NCBI GenBank assembly: GCA_934675575.1
Contig: CAKUQQ010000010.1
Span: 1 to 64,000 of the forward strand
Length of the DNA: 64,000 nucleotides
Source of the DNA: an uncultured Muribaculaceae bacterium
Lineage (GTDB): Bacteria > Bacteroidota > Bacteroidia > Bacteroidales > Muribaculaceae
Direction of reading: 5' to 3'
Positions 23,524 through 32,564 of the stretch are shown piece by piece. Position 1 is the first letter of the stretch, and each line of letters starts with the position of its first letter. The position numbers and the translations under genes are program-made. A model generated the notes under the pieces. The model was given only the letters and a program-made list of their open reading frames with translations, did no database searches and was not told where the DNA came from.

Positions 23524-24957
23524 TTATTTTTTGCGTTTTGCCTTGCCTGTGCCCACCTTTGAGCGCACGCAGCGGAAGCCTATGTAAGAGCGTTGCTCGT
23601 TCTCATATTCCCACATGCGGAGGTCACTCCTTATGTTGTGTGCCACGTCTTTCCACGAGCCGCCACGCACAATCTTGCGCGACATCTTGTAGGGGTCTTC
23701 CTTGGCCACATTGTAGCGATATTCCGGGTTGAGGTCGCTCGTCATCTTGTCTATGCTCTCAGTGTAGGCTGTAGAGGTCCACTCGCTCACGTTTCCTGCC
23801 ATGTCATATAGCCCGAAGTCGTTTGGCTGATATGTTCCCACAGGAGCTGCTATCAGGTTGCCATCTTTCACATAGTTGCCTTCCATTGGCTTGAAGTTGG
23901 CATAGAAGCAACCGTCTTCCTCGGTGAGTGGCAGGTCGCCCTCCCACGGATATTTGTTTTTGTTCACACCGGCGCGTGCAGCATACTCCCACTCGGCCTC
24001 GGTTGGCAGACGGTAAGGCTCTATGTATATGCCTTCCTTGCCTATCGACTTGCGCAAGAAATCGGTGCGCCAGTTGCAAAATGCAGTGGCCTGCTCCCAG
24101 CTCACGCCCACCACAGGATAATTGTTGTAGCCGCCATTTGAGAAATACATGCGCACGTATGGCTCGTTATAAGAGTTTTCAAAGTCGTTGACCCAGCATG
24201 TGGTGTCGGGAAACACGTTCACTATGTAAGTGTTCACAAAGTCGAATTGGCTCGACAGTGGCCGTGTTATGGTTTGACGCACTATCTGACCATTATCGTC
24301 AATAAATGCCGTGTCTTTGCTTATAGTGGGGTCAGTGTCGGGCACTGCATGGTCGGTGTTGTAGTCACGACGCTCGCGGTCCAACCTGTTTTTGCGCTTG
24401 GCAGCCTCAGTGAGGTTATACACCTCATAGCGGTAATTAAGCTGCTTGGGGTCGAGCTCACGCACACCGGTTATGGGGTTGATGCGATACACGCTGTTGA
24501 TGGCGCGTTCCTCATCTTCACTCGGATTCTTCCAGGGTATTGCCTTGGTCCAGTCGAGATGTGGTGTCACAGGGTCGCCATACTTGTTCTCGGTAATCTT
24601 GAACTCGTCATTGCCGCCGTATGCCGGGTCGGCGAGACGCTCGCGAATGATAGAATCGCGCACCCAATACACAAACTGACGGTATTTTGAGTTAGTAACC
24701 TCGCACTCGTCCATCCAAAAGGCATCTACCGACACACCGCGAGCCACAGAGTCAATGCCCCAAATCGAGTCGCGCTCGCCAGGACCTTCTTTCATGGAGC
24801 CGCAGTCTATCAGCACCATGCCGTATGGTGTGGGCTCTGAATAAGAAATTGCCCCGGCACCTGTCACCTCTCCACCTTGGCTGTTGACGCTCCGGCGGCC
24901 AGAGAAACACGATGTCAGTGTCAATGCTGTTAAAATATATACAAATAACTTTTTCAT
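23524..24957 (-). CDS. gldK: Type IX secretion lipoprotein GldK/PorK
   Basis: The 477-residue lipoprotein has a lipobox ending LTLTSC and then a formylglycine-generating-enzyme-like (FGE-sulfatase) domain. Motifs include VSVDAFWMDECEVTNSKYRQF, YPVVGVSWEQATAFCNWR, YRLPTEAEWEYAARAG, DMAGNVSEWTS and a C-terminal GGSWKD/IGFRCV. In the T9SS this fold is structural: PorK and PorN form the ring beneath the outer membrane. The gene starts three bases after porP ends. Confidence 0.95.
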   Translation of the reverse strand: MKKLFVYILTALTLTSCFSGRRSVNSQGGEVTGAGAISYSEPTPYGMVLIDCGSMKEGPGERDSIWGIDSVARGVSVDAFWMDECEVTNSKYRQFVYWVRDSIIRERLADPAYGGNDEFKITENKYGDPVTPHLDWTKAIPWKNPSEDEERAINSVYRINPITGVRELDPKQLNYRYEVYNLTEAAKRKNRLDRERRDYNTDHAVPDTDPTISKDTAFIDDNGQIVRQTITRPLSSQFDFVNTYIVNVFPDTTCWVNDFENSYNEPYVRMYFSNGGYNNYPVVGVSWEQATAFCNWRTDFLRKSIGKEGIYIEPYRLPTEAEWEYAARAGVNKNKYPWEGDLPLTEEDGCFYANFKPMEGNYVKDGNLIAAPVGTYQPNDFGLYDMAGNVSEWTSTAYTESIDKMTSDLNPEYRYNVAKEDPYKMSRKIVRGGSWKDVAHNIRSDLRMWEYENEQRSYIGFRCVRSKVGTGKAKRKK

Positions 24958-24960
24958 ATT

Positions 24961-25965
24961 CTACATTATTCGAATACTCTTATGCTTATTCTTATTTTTT
25001 TCCTTCAAGTCAAGTTTCACATTATAGGTCACAAACACCTCGTGACTGCCGTTGCTCACCTTCGATATTGCCGAAGTAGCATAGTCGTAGGAGTAACCTA
25101 TGAAGAAATTCTTATATTCTGCTCCCACCATCACCGACACGGCATCTTTATAACGATAGCCAACGCCAGCACTCAGAAACTTGTTGTAACGAATGCGGGC
25201 GGTTGCCTCGGCCTGAAAAAACTGGAAATCACTCTTAACCATGACCGACGGCTGCACTTCAAATAACGTGTTTTTTATCGGAATATTGCTGCCAGCCATA
25301 AAATAATAGATGCGGCCGGCGTCAAACTCATATTGCTGGTCTTCGCTCTGGTCGGTCTTTAGCGTAATCGTGGGCTGCGTGATGTGGGTGGCGGAGATTC
25401 CTGCCCAAAACCACTTATGGGTGAAGAATACGCCCACGTTGGCATCAAACGCCGTGCCGCCCACTTGAGTGCGCGGTATGGCCTCATCGGTGCCCTGATG
25501 ATAGTTGTCGCCTTCGGGCATGAATATGCTGTCGCCGTTGAACGACTCGTTGATGATTCCTGCCTGAATACCCACGCTCAACATTCCGCCAAGCATTTTT
25601 TTCTTGAAAGCGAGTTGCGCACCCGCATGAATTGACTTATAGAGACCCATGCTCTCCTGCTGCACGCTCACACCTGTGCCCCAACGCTTGTTAAGGAACT
25701 TAAACGGCATGTCGCCCAGAGCCACAAATGTGAGTGGTGCATGCTTTATGCCCACCCACTGCGCACGGCTTCCGCCGGTTATGTGTATTGAGTCGAGATT
25801 GCCGGCTGCCGCAGGATTGTAGTATGTGGGGGCAGCCCAATATTGCGTGAACTGCGCATCTACTTGTCCCGAAGCATATTCACAGCCCCAGCCAAGCAGT
25901 GTCACCACCAGCAACAGGCGTGCCAGCACGCAGTGTCCATATTTTCTTGCAGTGCAGCTCATCAT
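24961..25965 (-). CDS. porP: PorP/SprF family type IX secretion outer-membrane protein
   Basis: The 334-residue protein has a signal peptide followed by VDAQFTQYWAAPTYYNPAAAGN, the hallmark of PorP/SprF beta-barrels. Many beta-strand motifs follow (GTGVSVQQESMGLYKSIHAG, FFIGYSYDYATSAISKVSNGSHEVFVTY). In the T9SS PorP is an outer-membrane component linked to the GldK ring. Two adjacent ATG codons (25965 and 25962) are possible starts, and the first overlaps the porT stop as ATGATGA, so the genes are translationally coupled. Confidence 0.92.
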   Translation of the reverse strand: MMSCTARKYGHCVLARLLLVVTLLGWGCEYASGQVDAQFTQYWAAPTYYNPAAAGNLDSIHITGGSRAQWVGIKHAPLTFVALGDMPFKFLNKRWGTGVSVQQESMGLYKSIHAGAQLAFKKKMLGGMLSVGIQAGIINESFNGDSIFMPEGDNYHQGTDEAIPRTQVGGTAFDANVGVFFTHKWFWAGISATHITQPTITLKTDQSEDQQYEFDAGRIYYFMAGSNIPIKNTLFEVQPSVMVKSDFQFFQAEATARIRYNKFLSAGVGYRYKDAVSVMVGAEYKNFFIGYSYDYATSAISKVSNGSHEVFVTYNVKLDLKEKNKNKHKSIRIM

Positions 25966-26708
25966 TCAAAATAAAACGTCAAGACCACCATATTGTTTTG
26001 CGCCTTGTCAACACTTTGCGTAAACCGCATCATCTCCGGGTTATCTTTCAAGTCAGGACGTTTCTTCTCAAGAATATTTTTCAGCCCGAAGCAGAATTTC
26101 AGCTCTGGGCACAACTTGAAAAATGGTAAATACAAATCACACCCCATGCCCACAGTGAGCATAACGTCCATGTCCTTAAAGCGCAGTTGCTCCGGCCGTT
26201 CCTTGCCCACGTCATATACCGCCATCACGCCTCCGGTGAAGTATGGACGCATCTGGTGATAGCGCAGTGCCGAGTATTTCAAATCCACTGGCAACACTAT
26301 GTAGGTTGCCTTCACATTCTGGCTCTGCTTATATTCCTGCTGGTTTGCAGCATCGGGGTTGCCAAGCGCATTGCGGTATTTCACCACTTTGTTGCCAAAA
26401 TACATTCCAGGAGTAAAACGCAGGTTAAAGTATTGCGACAAACGAAAATCGGCAAGCACATTCACACAAAATCCTGGCGAGTGGCTTGGAATGTCGGCAA
26501 ACCACGACTGCCCGTCATCGGTCACATAACCGTTGTTGGTCAAATTAAGGTCCTGAAAATTCATGCCAACAGAAAAACCGAAATGAATCCGCCTCATGTC
26601 GGCATACGGACGGTTCAAAATTTTGTCGTTTTCCTGTGCCATAGCTGAGCAAGCGCACAGCAGCATGACCAAAACCAATGTTATATGTCGTATTTTTTTT
26701 GTCGCCAT
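25962..26708 (-). CDS. porT: PorT-family type IX secretion protein
   Basis: The 249-residue product (with ATG at 26708) has a signal peptide (KKIRHITLVLVMLLCACSAMAQ) and an eight-stranded barrel pattern typical of the PorT branch. Motifs are IHFGFSVGMNFQDLNLTN, FRLSQYFNLRFTPGMYFGNK, VDLKYSALRY and YFTGGVMAVYD. PorT is needed for secretion of T9SS cargo, though its exact step is unclear. It is the first gene of the operon here. In Porphyromonas gingivalis porT is unlinked to porPKLMN, so this linkage is worth noting. A strong promoter upstream was not recognised. Confidence 0.88.
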   Translation of the reverse strand: MATKKIRHITLVLVMLLCACSAMAQENDKILNRPYADMRRIHFGFSVGMNFQDLNLTNNGYVTDDGQSWFADIPSHSPGFCVNVLADFRLSQYFNLRFTPGMYFGNKVVKYRNALGNPDAANQQEYKQSQNVKATYIVLPVDLKYSALRYHQMRPYFTGGVMAVYDVGKERPEQLRFKDMDVMLTVGMGCDLYLPFFKLCPELKFCFGLKNILEKKRPDLKDNPEMMRFTQSVDKAQNNMVVLTFYFE

Positions 26709-26758
26709 CAACTTTTATAACGCATTTTTTTAGCCGATATTGCAAACGGCTCTCTTTT

Positions 26759-27862
26759 TCACACTTTTTGCACCACCGTTCCACGCCGAGACACTCTCTG
26801 CGAGCACCACCGCCAATATGGTGTCACAGCCCACTTGTGCAAGCCCCACGACAGCGCTATCTGGCACAGCACCGAAATCGTCACAAACCACGCGTTGTGA
26901 TGCCCAAGCGTAATGCCAGTGAAATGATACAACAGTGGAAGCAGTGTCACACTCAGTGCCATGGGAGCAATAGCCTGATAAAGATATAGCTCAAAACTGA
27001 TTTTGCCCAAGAAGCGCAGTGGTTTGGTCAGCAGCAACCTGCCCACCGGTCCTTCCACTCCGTTGCAAGCTGCCATCGTCCACATCAACGCACCTGCCGG
27101 AATCCACCACAACACCGTGGCGTCGTACCACTCAAGTGCACTGGAGAAGCATCTATGAATCACTATAAACACCACCAGACTACCCCATGCGCCCATCTCA
27201 AGCCAACGTGCGCCACACCGCGTGACTCTGACGCCTGTGCGAGCCCAAGTCTCGCCAAGTGTCATGCCGAGGGCAAACTCCCCCAAGCGTGCCAATGGGC
27301 ACACATACAGGTAGTTTTTCATTTCTTCAGCCACGGCAAAGTGAATTGCTCCAACATTTGCGCACAGCACCACCGCAACCACGCACCACAAAGTGCCGAG
27401 CCTGGCTTGCGACCAGAAGCGTGCCAGCAACGGATATGCCGCATAACACAGCAACAATGCACTCAAGAACCACGACAGCACGTTATATGAAAAAAAACAC
27501 TCCTGCACAGGCACAAATGTCTGCAAAAGCAGCAAGTTCACCGTCAGCGGCCACAACTTGGCAACAAAAGTGCCATTTCTCACTGCAAGCAGCACAAACA
27601 GCAGCATGGCCAACCAGTGAGCAGGATAGAGTCTTACCGCTCGCCTAAACCAAAATGGCAAGCAATCACGCCAAGTCAGTTTTTCGCCACGATGATGAAC
27701 CGTAACGAGAAATCCACTCGACACGAAGAAAAACACCACACCGCACCACGTCAGCTGGCAAAACCACTGCTTAAAACCAAAGTGAAACATGAAAATGCAC
27801 ATGGCAAGCACGCCTCGCCACGATGCCACTACTGGTATGTTTTGTCGCCTTTGCCTGTTCAT
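26759..27862 (-). CDS. Membrane acyltransferase, OafA/YrhL type
   Basis: The 367-residue polytopic protein belongs to acyltransferase family 3. The N-terminal RGVLAMCIFMFHFGFK carries the first family signature with its His, and FFVSSGFLVT and FWFRRAVRLYPAHWL give the later His and Arg motifs. About ten hydrophobic segments follow. Such enzymes acetylate or acylate sugars of exopolysaccharides or lipopolysaccharide. It sits 12 bases from a glycosyltransferase, on the minus arm of the exopolysaccharide locus. Confidence 0.88.
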   Translation of the reverse strand: MNRQRRQNIPVVASWRGVLAMCIFMFHFGFKQWFCQLTWCGVVFFFVSSGFLVTVHHRGEKLTWRDCLPFWFRRAVRLYPAHWLAMLLFVLLAVRNGTFVAKLWPLTVNLLLLQTFVPVQECFFSYNVLSWFLSALLLCYAAYPLLARFWSQARLGTLWCVVAVVLCANVGAIHFAVAEEMKNYLYVCPLARLGEFALGMTLGETWARTGVRVTRCGARWLEMGAWGSLVVFIVIHRCFSSALEWYDATVLWWIPAGALMWTMAACNGVEGPVGRLLLTKPLRFLGKISFELYLYQAIAPMALSVTLLPLLYHFTGITLGHHNAWFVTISVLCQIALSWGLHKWAVTPYWRWCSQRVSRRGTVVQKV

Positions 27863-27874
27863 AACAGGATTTTT

Positions 27875-29044
27875 TCAGCCGAGCATTGAAGTGTAGTTGC
27901 TCGATTTAGAGCGTTGTCCACGCAGCTTATACACGAAATTCACCACTGGTCGCCACAAGGCATACACAGGTGACAACACCAGTCCCGGAGCTTGAAGCAC
28001 ACGGCCAGAGTGATTAAATGAAATCATAAGCGACAGCCACGACAAAAGCAAAACGGTCACAGCTGCTATCAGCACAAACGCATTGTGGCAGTCAAAAGCC
28101 ACCGCAGCCGCAAGCGCGCCTATCTGCATATAATTCACAAGCGACATCAGCCCTTGCACAACAAATGGTGTGCGTCTCACAAAACGCAAGGTGAAATCAC
28201 GTCGTAGCTTCAGCTCCTTGTGCGCCGAGGCCACGTTGCCATAATATGCCACGAGCTGGCTTTCTGGGGCAATCTCCACACGTGTGTTGGTGCGCGTGGC
28301 AATCTCGCTCAAAAACACATCATCATCGCCCCATCGCAAGTCCATCGACTTAGAGAAGCCATTGTTGTCGAAAAACAATTTCTTGCGGTAGGCAAGATTA
28401 TCGCATGTGCCGCGATAAGGCCGCCCCTTTATTGCGCTGTTAAGGTATTGCGAGGCCACGGTCACAGTGTCAAACACTCTGTAGCCACGTCCAAGTCCTT
28501 TATCCTTGGCATAGCGGTAGTGCGAATAGCCTATCACGACGCCAACTTCGGGCGTGAAATTGCGCATCATGGTTGCAAGCCAGTTGGGGCTCATTGCGCG
28601 GCAGTTGGCGTTGGTGGTCAGCACCACATCATATTTAGCCGCTTTCATACCTATCATCAGCGCAAGTTTCTTTCGCGACAAGCCTCTTGTTTCCATTGGC
28701 GTGAATGTGACGTGCAGATGCGGATAGCCGGTTTTCATGTCGCTCAGTAAATCGCGTGTGCCGTCGGTAGAGCCGTCATTCACCACAATCACCTCAAACT
28801 CCGGATAATCCTGCTCAAGCATCATGGGCAGGAAACGTGACAGCCAATCGGCATCGTTGCACGCATAAACAATCACCGAAACCGGTTGCAACTTCTCTGC
28901 ATAGTCGCGCTCGTCCTCATAGCGCAGCTGACGCTTCAAGCGCACTGTGCGGCTCCAGTGCCACACGGCAAAAATAAGGGCAAACAGCAGCCCCAAGCCA
29001 AGCAACAAACACGAAATCGGATTAAATGCCAATGAAAAACACAT
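27875..29044 (-). CDS. Membrane-anchored family 2 glycosyltransferase
   Basis: The 389-residue protein has an N-terminal membrane helix (CLLLGLGLLFALIFAVWHW) and a GT-A domain: VSVIVYACNDADWL, VIVVNDGSTDGT, TTNANCRAMS in place of a DxD-type site, and RWGDDDVFLSEIA as the acceptor base. Hydrophobic C-terminal segments follow. The layout is that of processive or membrane-associated GT2 enzymes, so it probably extends an exopolysaccharide or lipid-linked glycan. A divergent promoter pair separates it from wza. Confidence 0.88.
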   Translation of the reverse strand: MCFSLAFNPISCLLLGLGLLFALIFAVWHWSRTVRLKRQLRYEDERDYAEKLQPVSVIVYACNDADWLSRFLPMMLEQDYPEFEVIVVNDGSTDGTRDLLSDMKTGYPHLHVTFTPMETRGLSRKKLALMIGMKAAKYDVVLTTNANCRAMSPNWLATMMRNFTPEVGVVIGYSHYRYAKDKGLGRGYRVFDTVTVASQYLNSAIKGRPYRGTCDNLAYRKKLFFDNNGFSKSMDLRWGDDDVFLSEIATRTNTRVEIAPESQLVAYYGNVASAHKELKLRRDFTLRFVRRTPFVVQGLMSLVNYMQIGALAAAVAFDCHNAFVLIAAVTVLLLSWLSLMISFNHSGRVLQAPGLVLSPVYALWRPVVNFVYKLRGQRSKSSNYTSMLG

Positions 29045-29381
29045 GCTTAAATAAAAAATATACTGTCAATTCTTCGTGCAAAATTAGTTATACTTGCAGA
29101 AATAGTTATCATCAACGCTCCCATTTTTGCCACATCGCGGCCAAATAACACACAATTTTCAATCACACGCACAGCTGCCGACAAGCCCACAACACTCATT
29201 TTGAACATCACAAAAAATGGCTTACCTTTGTAAGGTTATACAAACGAAATTGGCATTGAATCAGGGTTCATCACAAAAAAGAACTTCCAAATTCCTAAAA
29301 TGGCAACGCCACAAAGCAATAAATAGCCAAACCACATCGTTAAATCATTAATTGTATTGAAGAAAACAACAACATCGCATA
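29045..29381. promoter_or_regulatory. Divergent promoter region of the exopolysaccharide locus
   Basis: This 337-base gap separates the two arms. On minus, TAATTTTG at 29079-29086 serves the glycosyltransferase, with a leader of about 29 bases. On plus, TTTG (29200-29203), a 19-base spacer and TACCTTTG (29223-29230) serve wza and leave a leader of about 146 bases. No UpxY-type antiterminator gene or invertible repeats were found. Confidence 0.7.
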
Positions 29382-30188
29382 ATGAAAAATAGGATACTTT
29401 TTGCAATTATCACACTCCTTGTCTTAGCTTCTTGCTCAAGCTCAAAAGACTCAAGACTTGCTTATTTCAAAACGCTTAACGAGAAGGACGGCGTTTTGGC
29501 AAATATTGACGATAAATACATAATCCGTGTTCAGCCCGACGACGAGCTTATAATCACCGTAACATCATCGGTTCCAGAGGCCACAGCCATGTATAACGTG
29601 CCTTTAGGCAACCCTTCCACTCGCGGCAATGTAACGATGTCGTCGCAGCCACGCTTGCAAACATATATAGTGGACTCTAATGGAGAAATCGAAATGCCAA
29701 TTTTAGGCAAGTTGAAAGTGCAGGGCATGACCACCAACGAGGTTGCAGAAATGATTAAAGGCAAAGTCAGTCAAAATGTAAAAGACCCCTTTGTCAGAGT
29801 AGAGTTAATTCAATTTGGGATAAACGTCATGGGCGAAGTGCAAAGCCCACATAGGGTAGAAATCAACAAACAACGTTTTACTCTTCTTGACGCATTGGCT
29901 GCAGCAGGCGACCTCACTGTCTATGCCAAGCGTGACAACATACTTGTTATGCGCACTGAAAACGGACAACTAACATATCACCGCGTTAGCCTTAACGACC
30001 CAGATTTGTTCAAGTCTCCATACTTCTACATGCAGCAAAACGATGTGGTGTATGTCGAACCAAACAACATCAGAGTAAACAACTCAAAATACGACCAGAA
30101 CAACGCTTATAAACTGTCTGTAATATCAACTGTCGTAAGTGCCGTTTCGGTCATAACCTCTCTTGTCATAGCGTTAACAATAAAATAA
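29382..30188 (+). CDS. Polysaccharide export outer-membrane protein (Wza family)
   Basis: The 268-residue lipoprotein has a lipobox LVLASC. It contains the polysaccharide export domain (YIIRVQPDDELIITVTS), then SLBB-type segments (FGINVMGEVQSPHRVEI, FTLLDALAAAGDLT). A hydrophobic C-terminal helix (VISTVVSAVSVITSLVIALTI) could cross the outer membrane as in Wza. It forms the exit channel for Wzy-dependent polymer. Five bases separate its stop from the next start, so Wza and the autokinase are one operon. Confidence 0.92.
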   Translation: MKNRILFAIITLLVLASCSSSKDSRLAYFKTLNEKDGVLANIDDKYIIRVQPDDELIITVTSSVPEATAMYNVPLGNPSTRGNVTMSSQPRLQTYIVDSNGEIEMPILGKLKVQGMTTNEVAEMIKGKVSQNVKDPFVRVELIQFGINVMGEVQSPHRVEINKQRFTLLDALAAAGDLTVYAKRDNILVMRTENGQLTYHRVSLNDPDLFKSPYFYMQQNDVVYVEPNNIRVNNSKYDQNNAYKLSVISTVVSAVSVITSLVIALTIK

Positions 30189-30193
30189 CAATC

Positions 30194-32542
30194 ATGGGAG
30201 CAAATACAACAATTAACAGTCCAAAAGAAAAAGCCATAGATTTTTCTTCAATACTACGCGAATACGCTAAATATTGGTGGTTGTTCATCGTCTCATTCGT
30301 TGTTTGTGGTGCATTAGCCGGCTTTTACCTAAAGATAAAAGCCCCCACTTACCTTGTGGCATCATCTATTCTCATTGGCGATGATGACGCTGCCATGAGT
30401 GGCGGTGCAGGCGCATCAAAAGGACAAGGTTCGTCCATAATGAAAAGCCTTATAGGCGGCGGCAACGCCAACGTTGATAACGAACTTGTGATTATGGGGT
30501 CTGAAAGCCTTAACGCGCAAATGATAAGTGTGCTTGGCATCAATCGCACCTATTTTCAAAAAACAGGCTTCCTGCAGAAAAAGGACTTATATCGCACTTC
30601 TCCTGTCACTGTTGACGCTCCAGAACAAATTTTCGACACATTATCAGTAACTCTGAAATTCAAAATAGAAATCAACAAATCTGGCAAAGCCAACATAAGC
30701 GTTAAAAAAGGAATGTTCAACACCGTTGTTGAAATGAAAGATGTGCAGTTGCCAACAGCCGTAAAAACGCCTTATGGCATCTTTACTGTCAACAAGACAC
30801 GCTACTATGTTCCCGGCAAAGAATTGACAATTAACGCTGTGCTTTCAGGAAATATAGCAAAATCAGAGGCATTGTCTGAGGACATGACAATAAAAGTCAT
30901 GTCAAAAAAAGCTGATGCCATTTACCTTGATGTCCTTGACACCGACGTGAAGCGTGGTCGTGACATTCTCAACACGCTTATGGCCCTGTATAATGAGCGC
31001 GGATTGAAAGACAAAGACAACCAGGCCATCAATACAGCCAAATTTATTGACGAGCGCATCAATTTGATTTACAAGAACCTCATGGGCACCGAGGCAGAAA
31101 TAGAGTCCTACAAGAAAGCCCACAAGATGGTTGACCCCGAGATTCAGGTGAAGAGTATTATTAGCAAGCAAGACATCACACAAAGCAAACTTATTGGCAT
31201 GGAAACCCAATACCGCATTGTGAAGATGATTAAAGACTTCATAGCAAACCCTGCCAACAAACACACAATAGTGCCTTTTGAAGCCGACTCCACAGCTGCA
31301 AGTTCTGCCATCAAAACTTATAACAAATTACTGACCGACCGCATGCGTCTGTCAGGTTCTGCAAAGGACAACAACCAAAGTCTCAAAATCCTTGACGAGC
31401 AGATTGACGTGATGCGCAACACAGTCAAGAAAAGCATTGACAACACTTTGGCTGCCATTCGCATTCAGATGAGCCAAGTTGGTTCTGTCAATGCCGAAGC
31501 AACCGACAAAGTGAATGAGCTGCCCACCACTGAGCGTGAGGCCAAAAACTTGTATCGCGAGCAAGAAATACAAAACGAGCTCTACATTTTCCTCCTGCAA
31601 AAACGTGAAGAAAATGCACTTCGACTTGCTTCAACCACTCCAAAAGGCAAAGTAGTTGACCCAGCCTATGCAATGAGCAAACCCATCACACCCAAGTTAT
31701 CGATAGTATTGATGTTGACTCTGTTGGGAGGATTCTTTATTCCTATAATCATAATCCAACTCAAAAAAGCACTCAACACCAAGTTCAATACACAAGATGA
31801 ACTTGAAGCCATTGCCAACTCTCCGGTAATCGGCCACATTCACCACAACCGCCATAACACACCGCTGGTTGTCAAGTCAGGAAAGACGTCATCAATCGTC
31901 GAGTTGTTCCGCTATGTGCGCAATAACGTGCAATTTATGCTCAATGGCAAAAACGACAAGGTGGTGCTCGTGACATCAGGTGTGAGTGGCGAGGGAAAAT
32001 CGTTCATAAGCACAAACGTTGCTTCATCGTTCGCCCTGCTCGGCAAGAAAGTTGCACTTGTGGGCATGGACATTCGCAGCCCTAAACTCGCCGATATGCT
32101 CAACTTGAAGAGCGTGCCTGGCGTGACAAGCTACTTGGCCGACCCAGAGCAAACCATCGATAGCGTTGTGCAACACATAAGCGAAGTTGACGGCCTTGAT
32201 GTGTTCGTTGGCGGAGCAATTCCACCTAATCCATCAGAATTGCTATTGAGCAACCGCACTGCGCAATTCATCGACGAGCTTCGCAGCCGTTATGATGTTA
32301 TCATCATCGACTCTGCCCCTGTAGGCATGGTGAGCGACACATTCTCGCTCGCTAAGTTTGCCGATGCCACATTGGTTGTGACACGCGCCAACTACACCAA
32401 GCGCAACATGGTCAAGTTCATCAACAAGCTTGTTGAGGCCAACCGCTTGCCAAACGTTGGTCTTATAATCAACGACACCAAGCCAAGCAACGACAACACC
32501 TATGGCTACGGCTATGGTCAAACCAACGATAACGAAGACTGA
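30194..32542 (+). CDS. Polysaccharide co-polymerase and tyrosine autokinase (Wzc family)
   Basis: The 782-residue inner-membrane protein has a Wzz domain flanked by two membrane helices (about residues 30-48 and 500-525), a long periplasmic coiled-coil part, and a cytoplasmic bacterial tyrosine kinase domain. Walker A is GVSGEGKSF, Walker A' lies in ALVGMDIRSPKL, and Walker B is VIIIDSAPV. The C-terminus has three clustered Tyr (YGYGYG), the usual autophosphorylation site. The cycle of phosphorylation controls chain length and export through Wza. It is translated from the same transcript as its neighbours. Confidence 0.93.
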   Translation: MGANTTINSPKEKAIDFSSILREYAKYWWLFIVSFVVCGALAGFYLKIKAPTYLVASSILIGDDDAAMSGGAGASKGQGSSIMKSLIGGGNANVDNELVIMGSESLNAQMISVLGINRTYFQKTGFLQKKDLYRTSPVTVDAPEQIFDTLSVTLKFKIEINKSGKANISVKKGMFNTVVEMKDVQLPTAVKTPYGIFTVNKTRYYVPGKELTINAVLSGNIAKSEALSEDMTIKVMSKKADAIYLDVLDTDVKRGRDILNTLMALYNERGLKDKDNQAINTAKFIDERINLIYKNLMGTEAEIESYKKAHKMVDPEIQVKSIISKQDITQSKLIGMETQYRIVKMIKDFIANPANKHTIVPFEADSTAASSAIKTYNKLLTDRMRLSGSAKDNNQSLKILDEQIDVMRNTVKKSIDNTLAAIRIQMSQVGSVNAEATDKVNELPTTEREAKNLYREQEIQNELYIFLLQKREENALRLASTTPKGKVVDPAYAMSKPITPKLSIVLMLTLLGGFFIPIIIIQLKKALNTKFNTQDELEAIANSPVIGHIHHNRHNTPLVVKSGKTSSIVELFRYVRNNVQFMLNGKNDKVVLVTSGVSGEGKSFISTNVASSFALLGKKVALVGMDIRSPKLADMLNLKSVPGVTSYLADPEQTIDSVVQHISEVDGLDVFVGGAIPPNPSELLLSNRTAQFIDELRSRYDVIIIDSAPVGMVSDTFSLAKFADATLVVTRANYTKRNMVKFINKLVEANRLPNVGLIINDTKPSNDNTYGYGYGQTNDNED

Positions 32543-32564
32543 CAAAACGGTTGTTTTGCGATAA

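Noticed and set aside
29045..29381. Invertible promoter of the type that controls Bacteroides capsules
   Set aside because: No pair of inverted repeats flanks the promoter and no recombinase gene is adjacent; the Xer-type gene at 1330 is a housekeeping recombinase.
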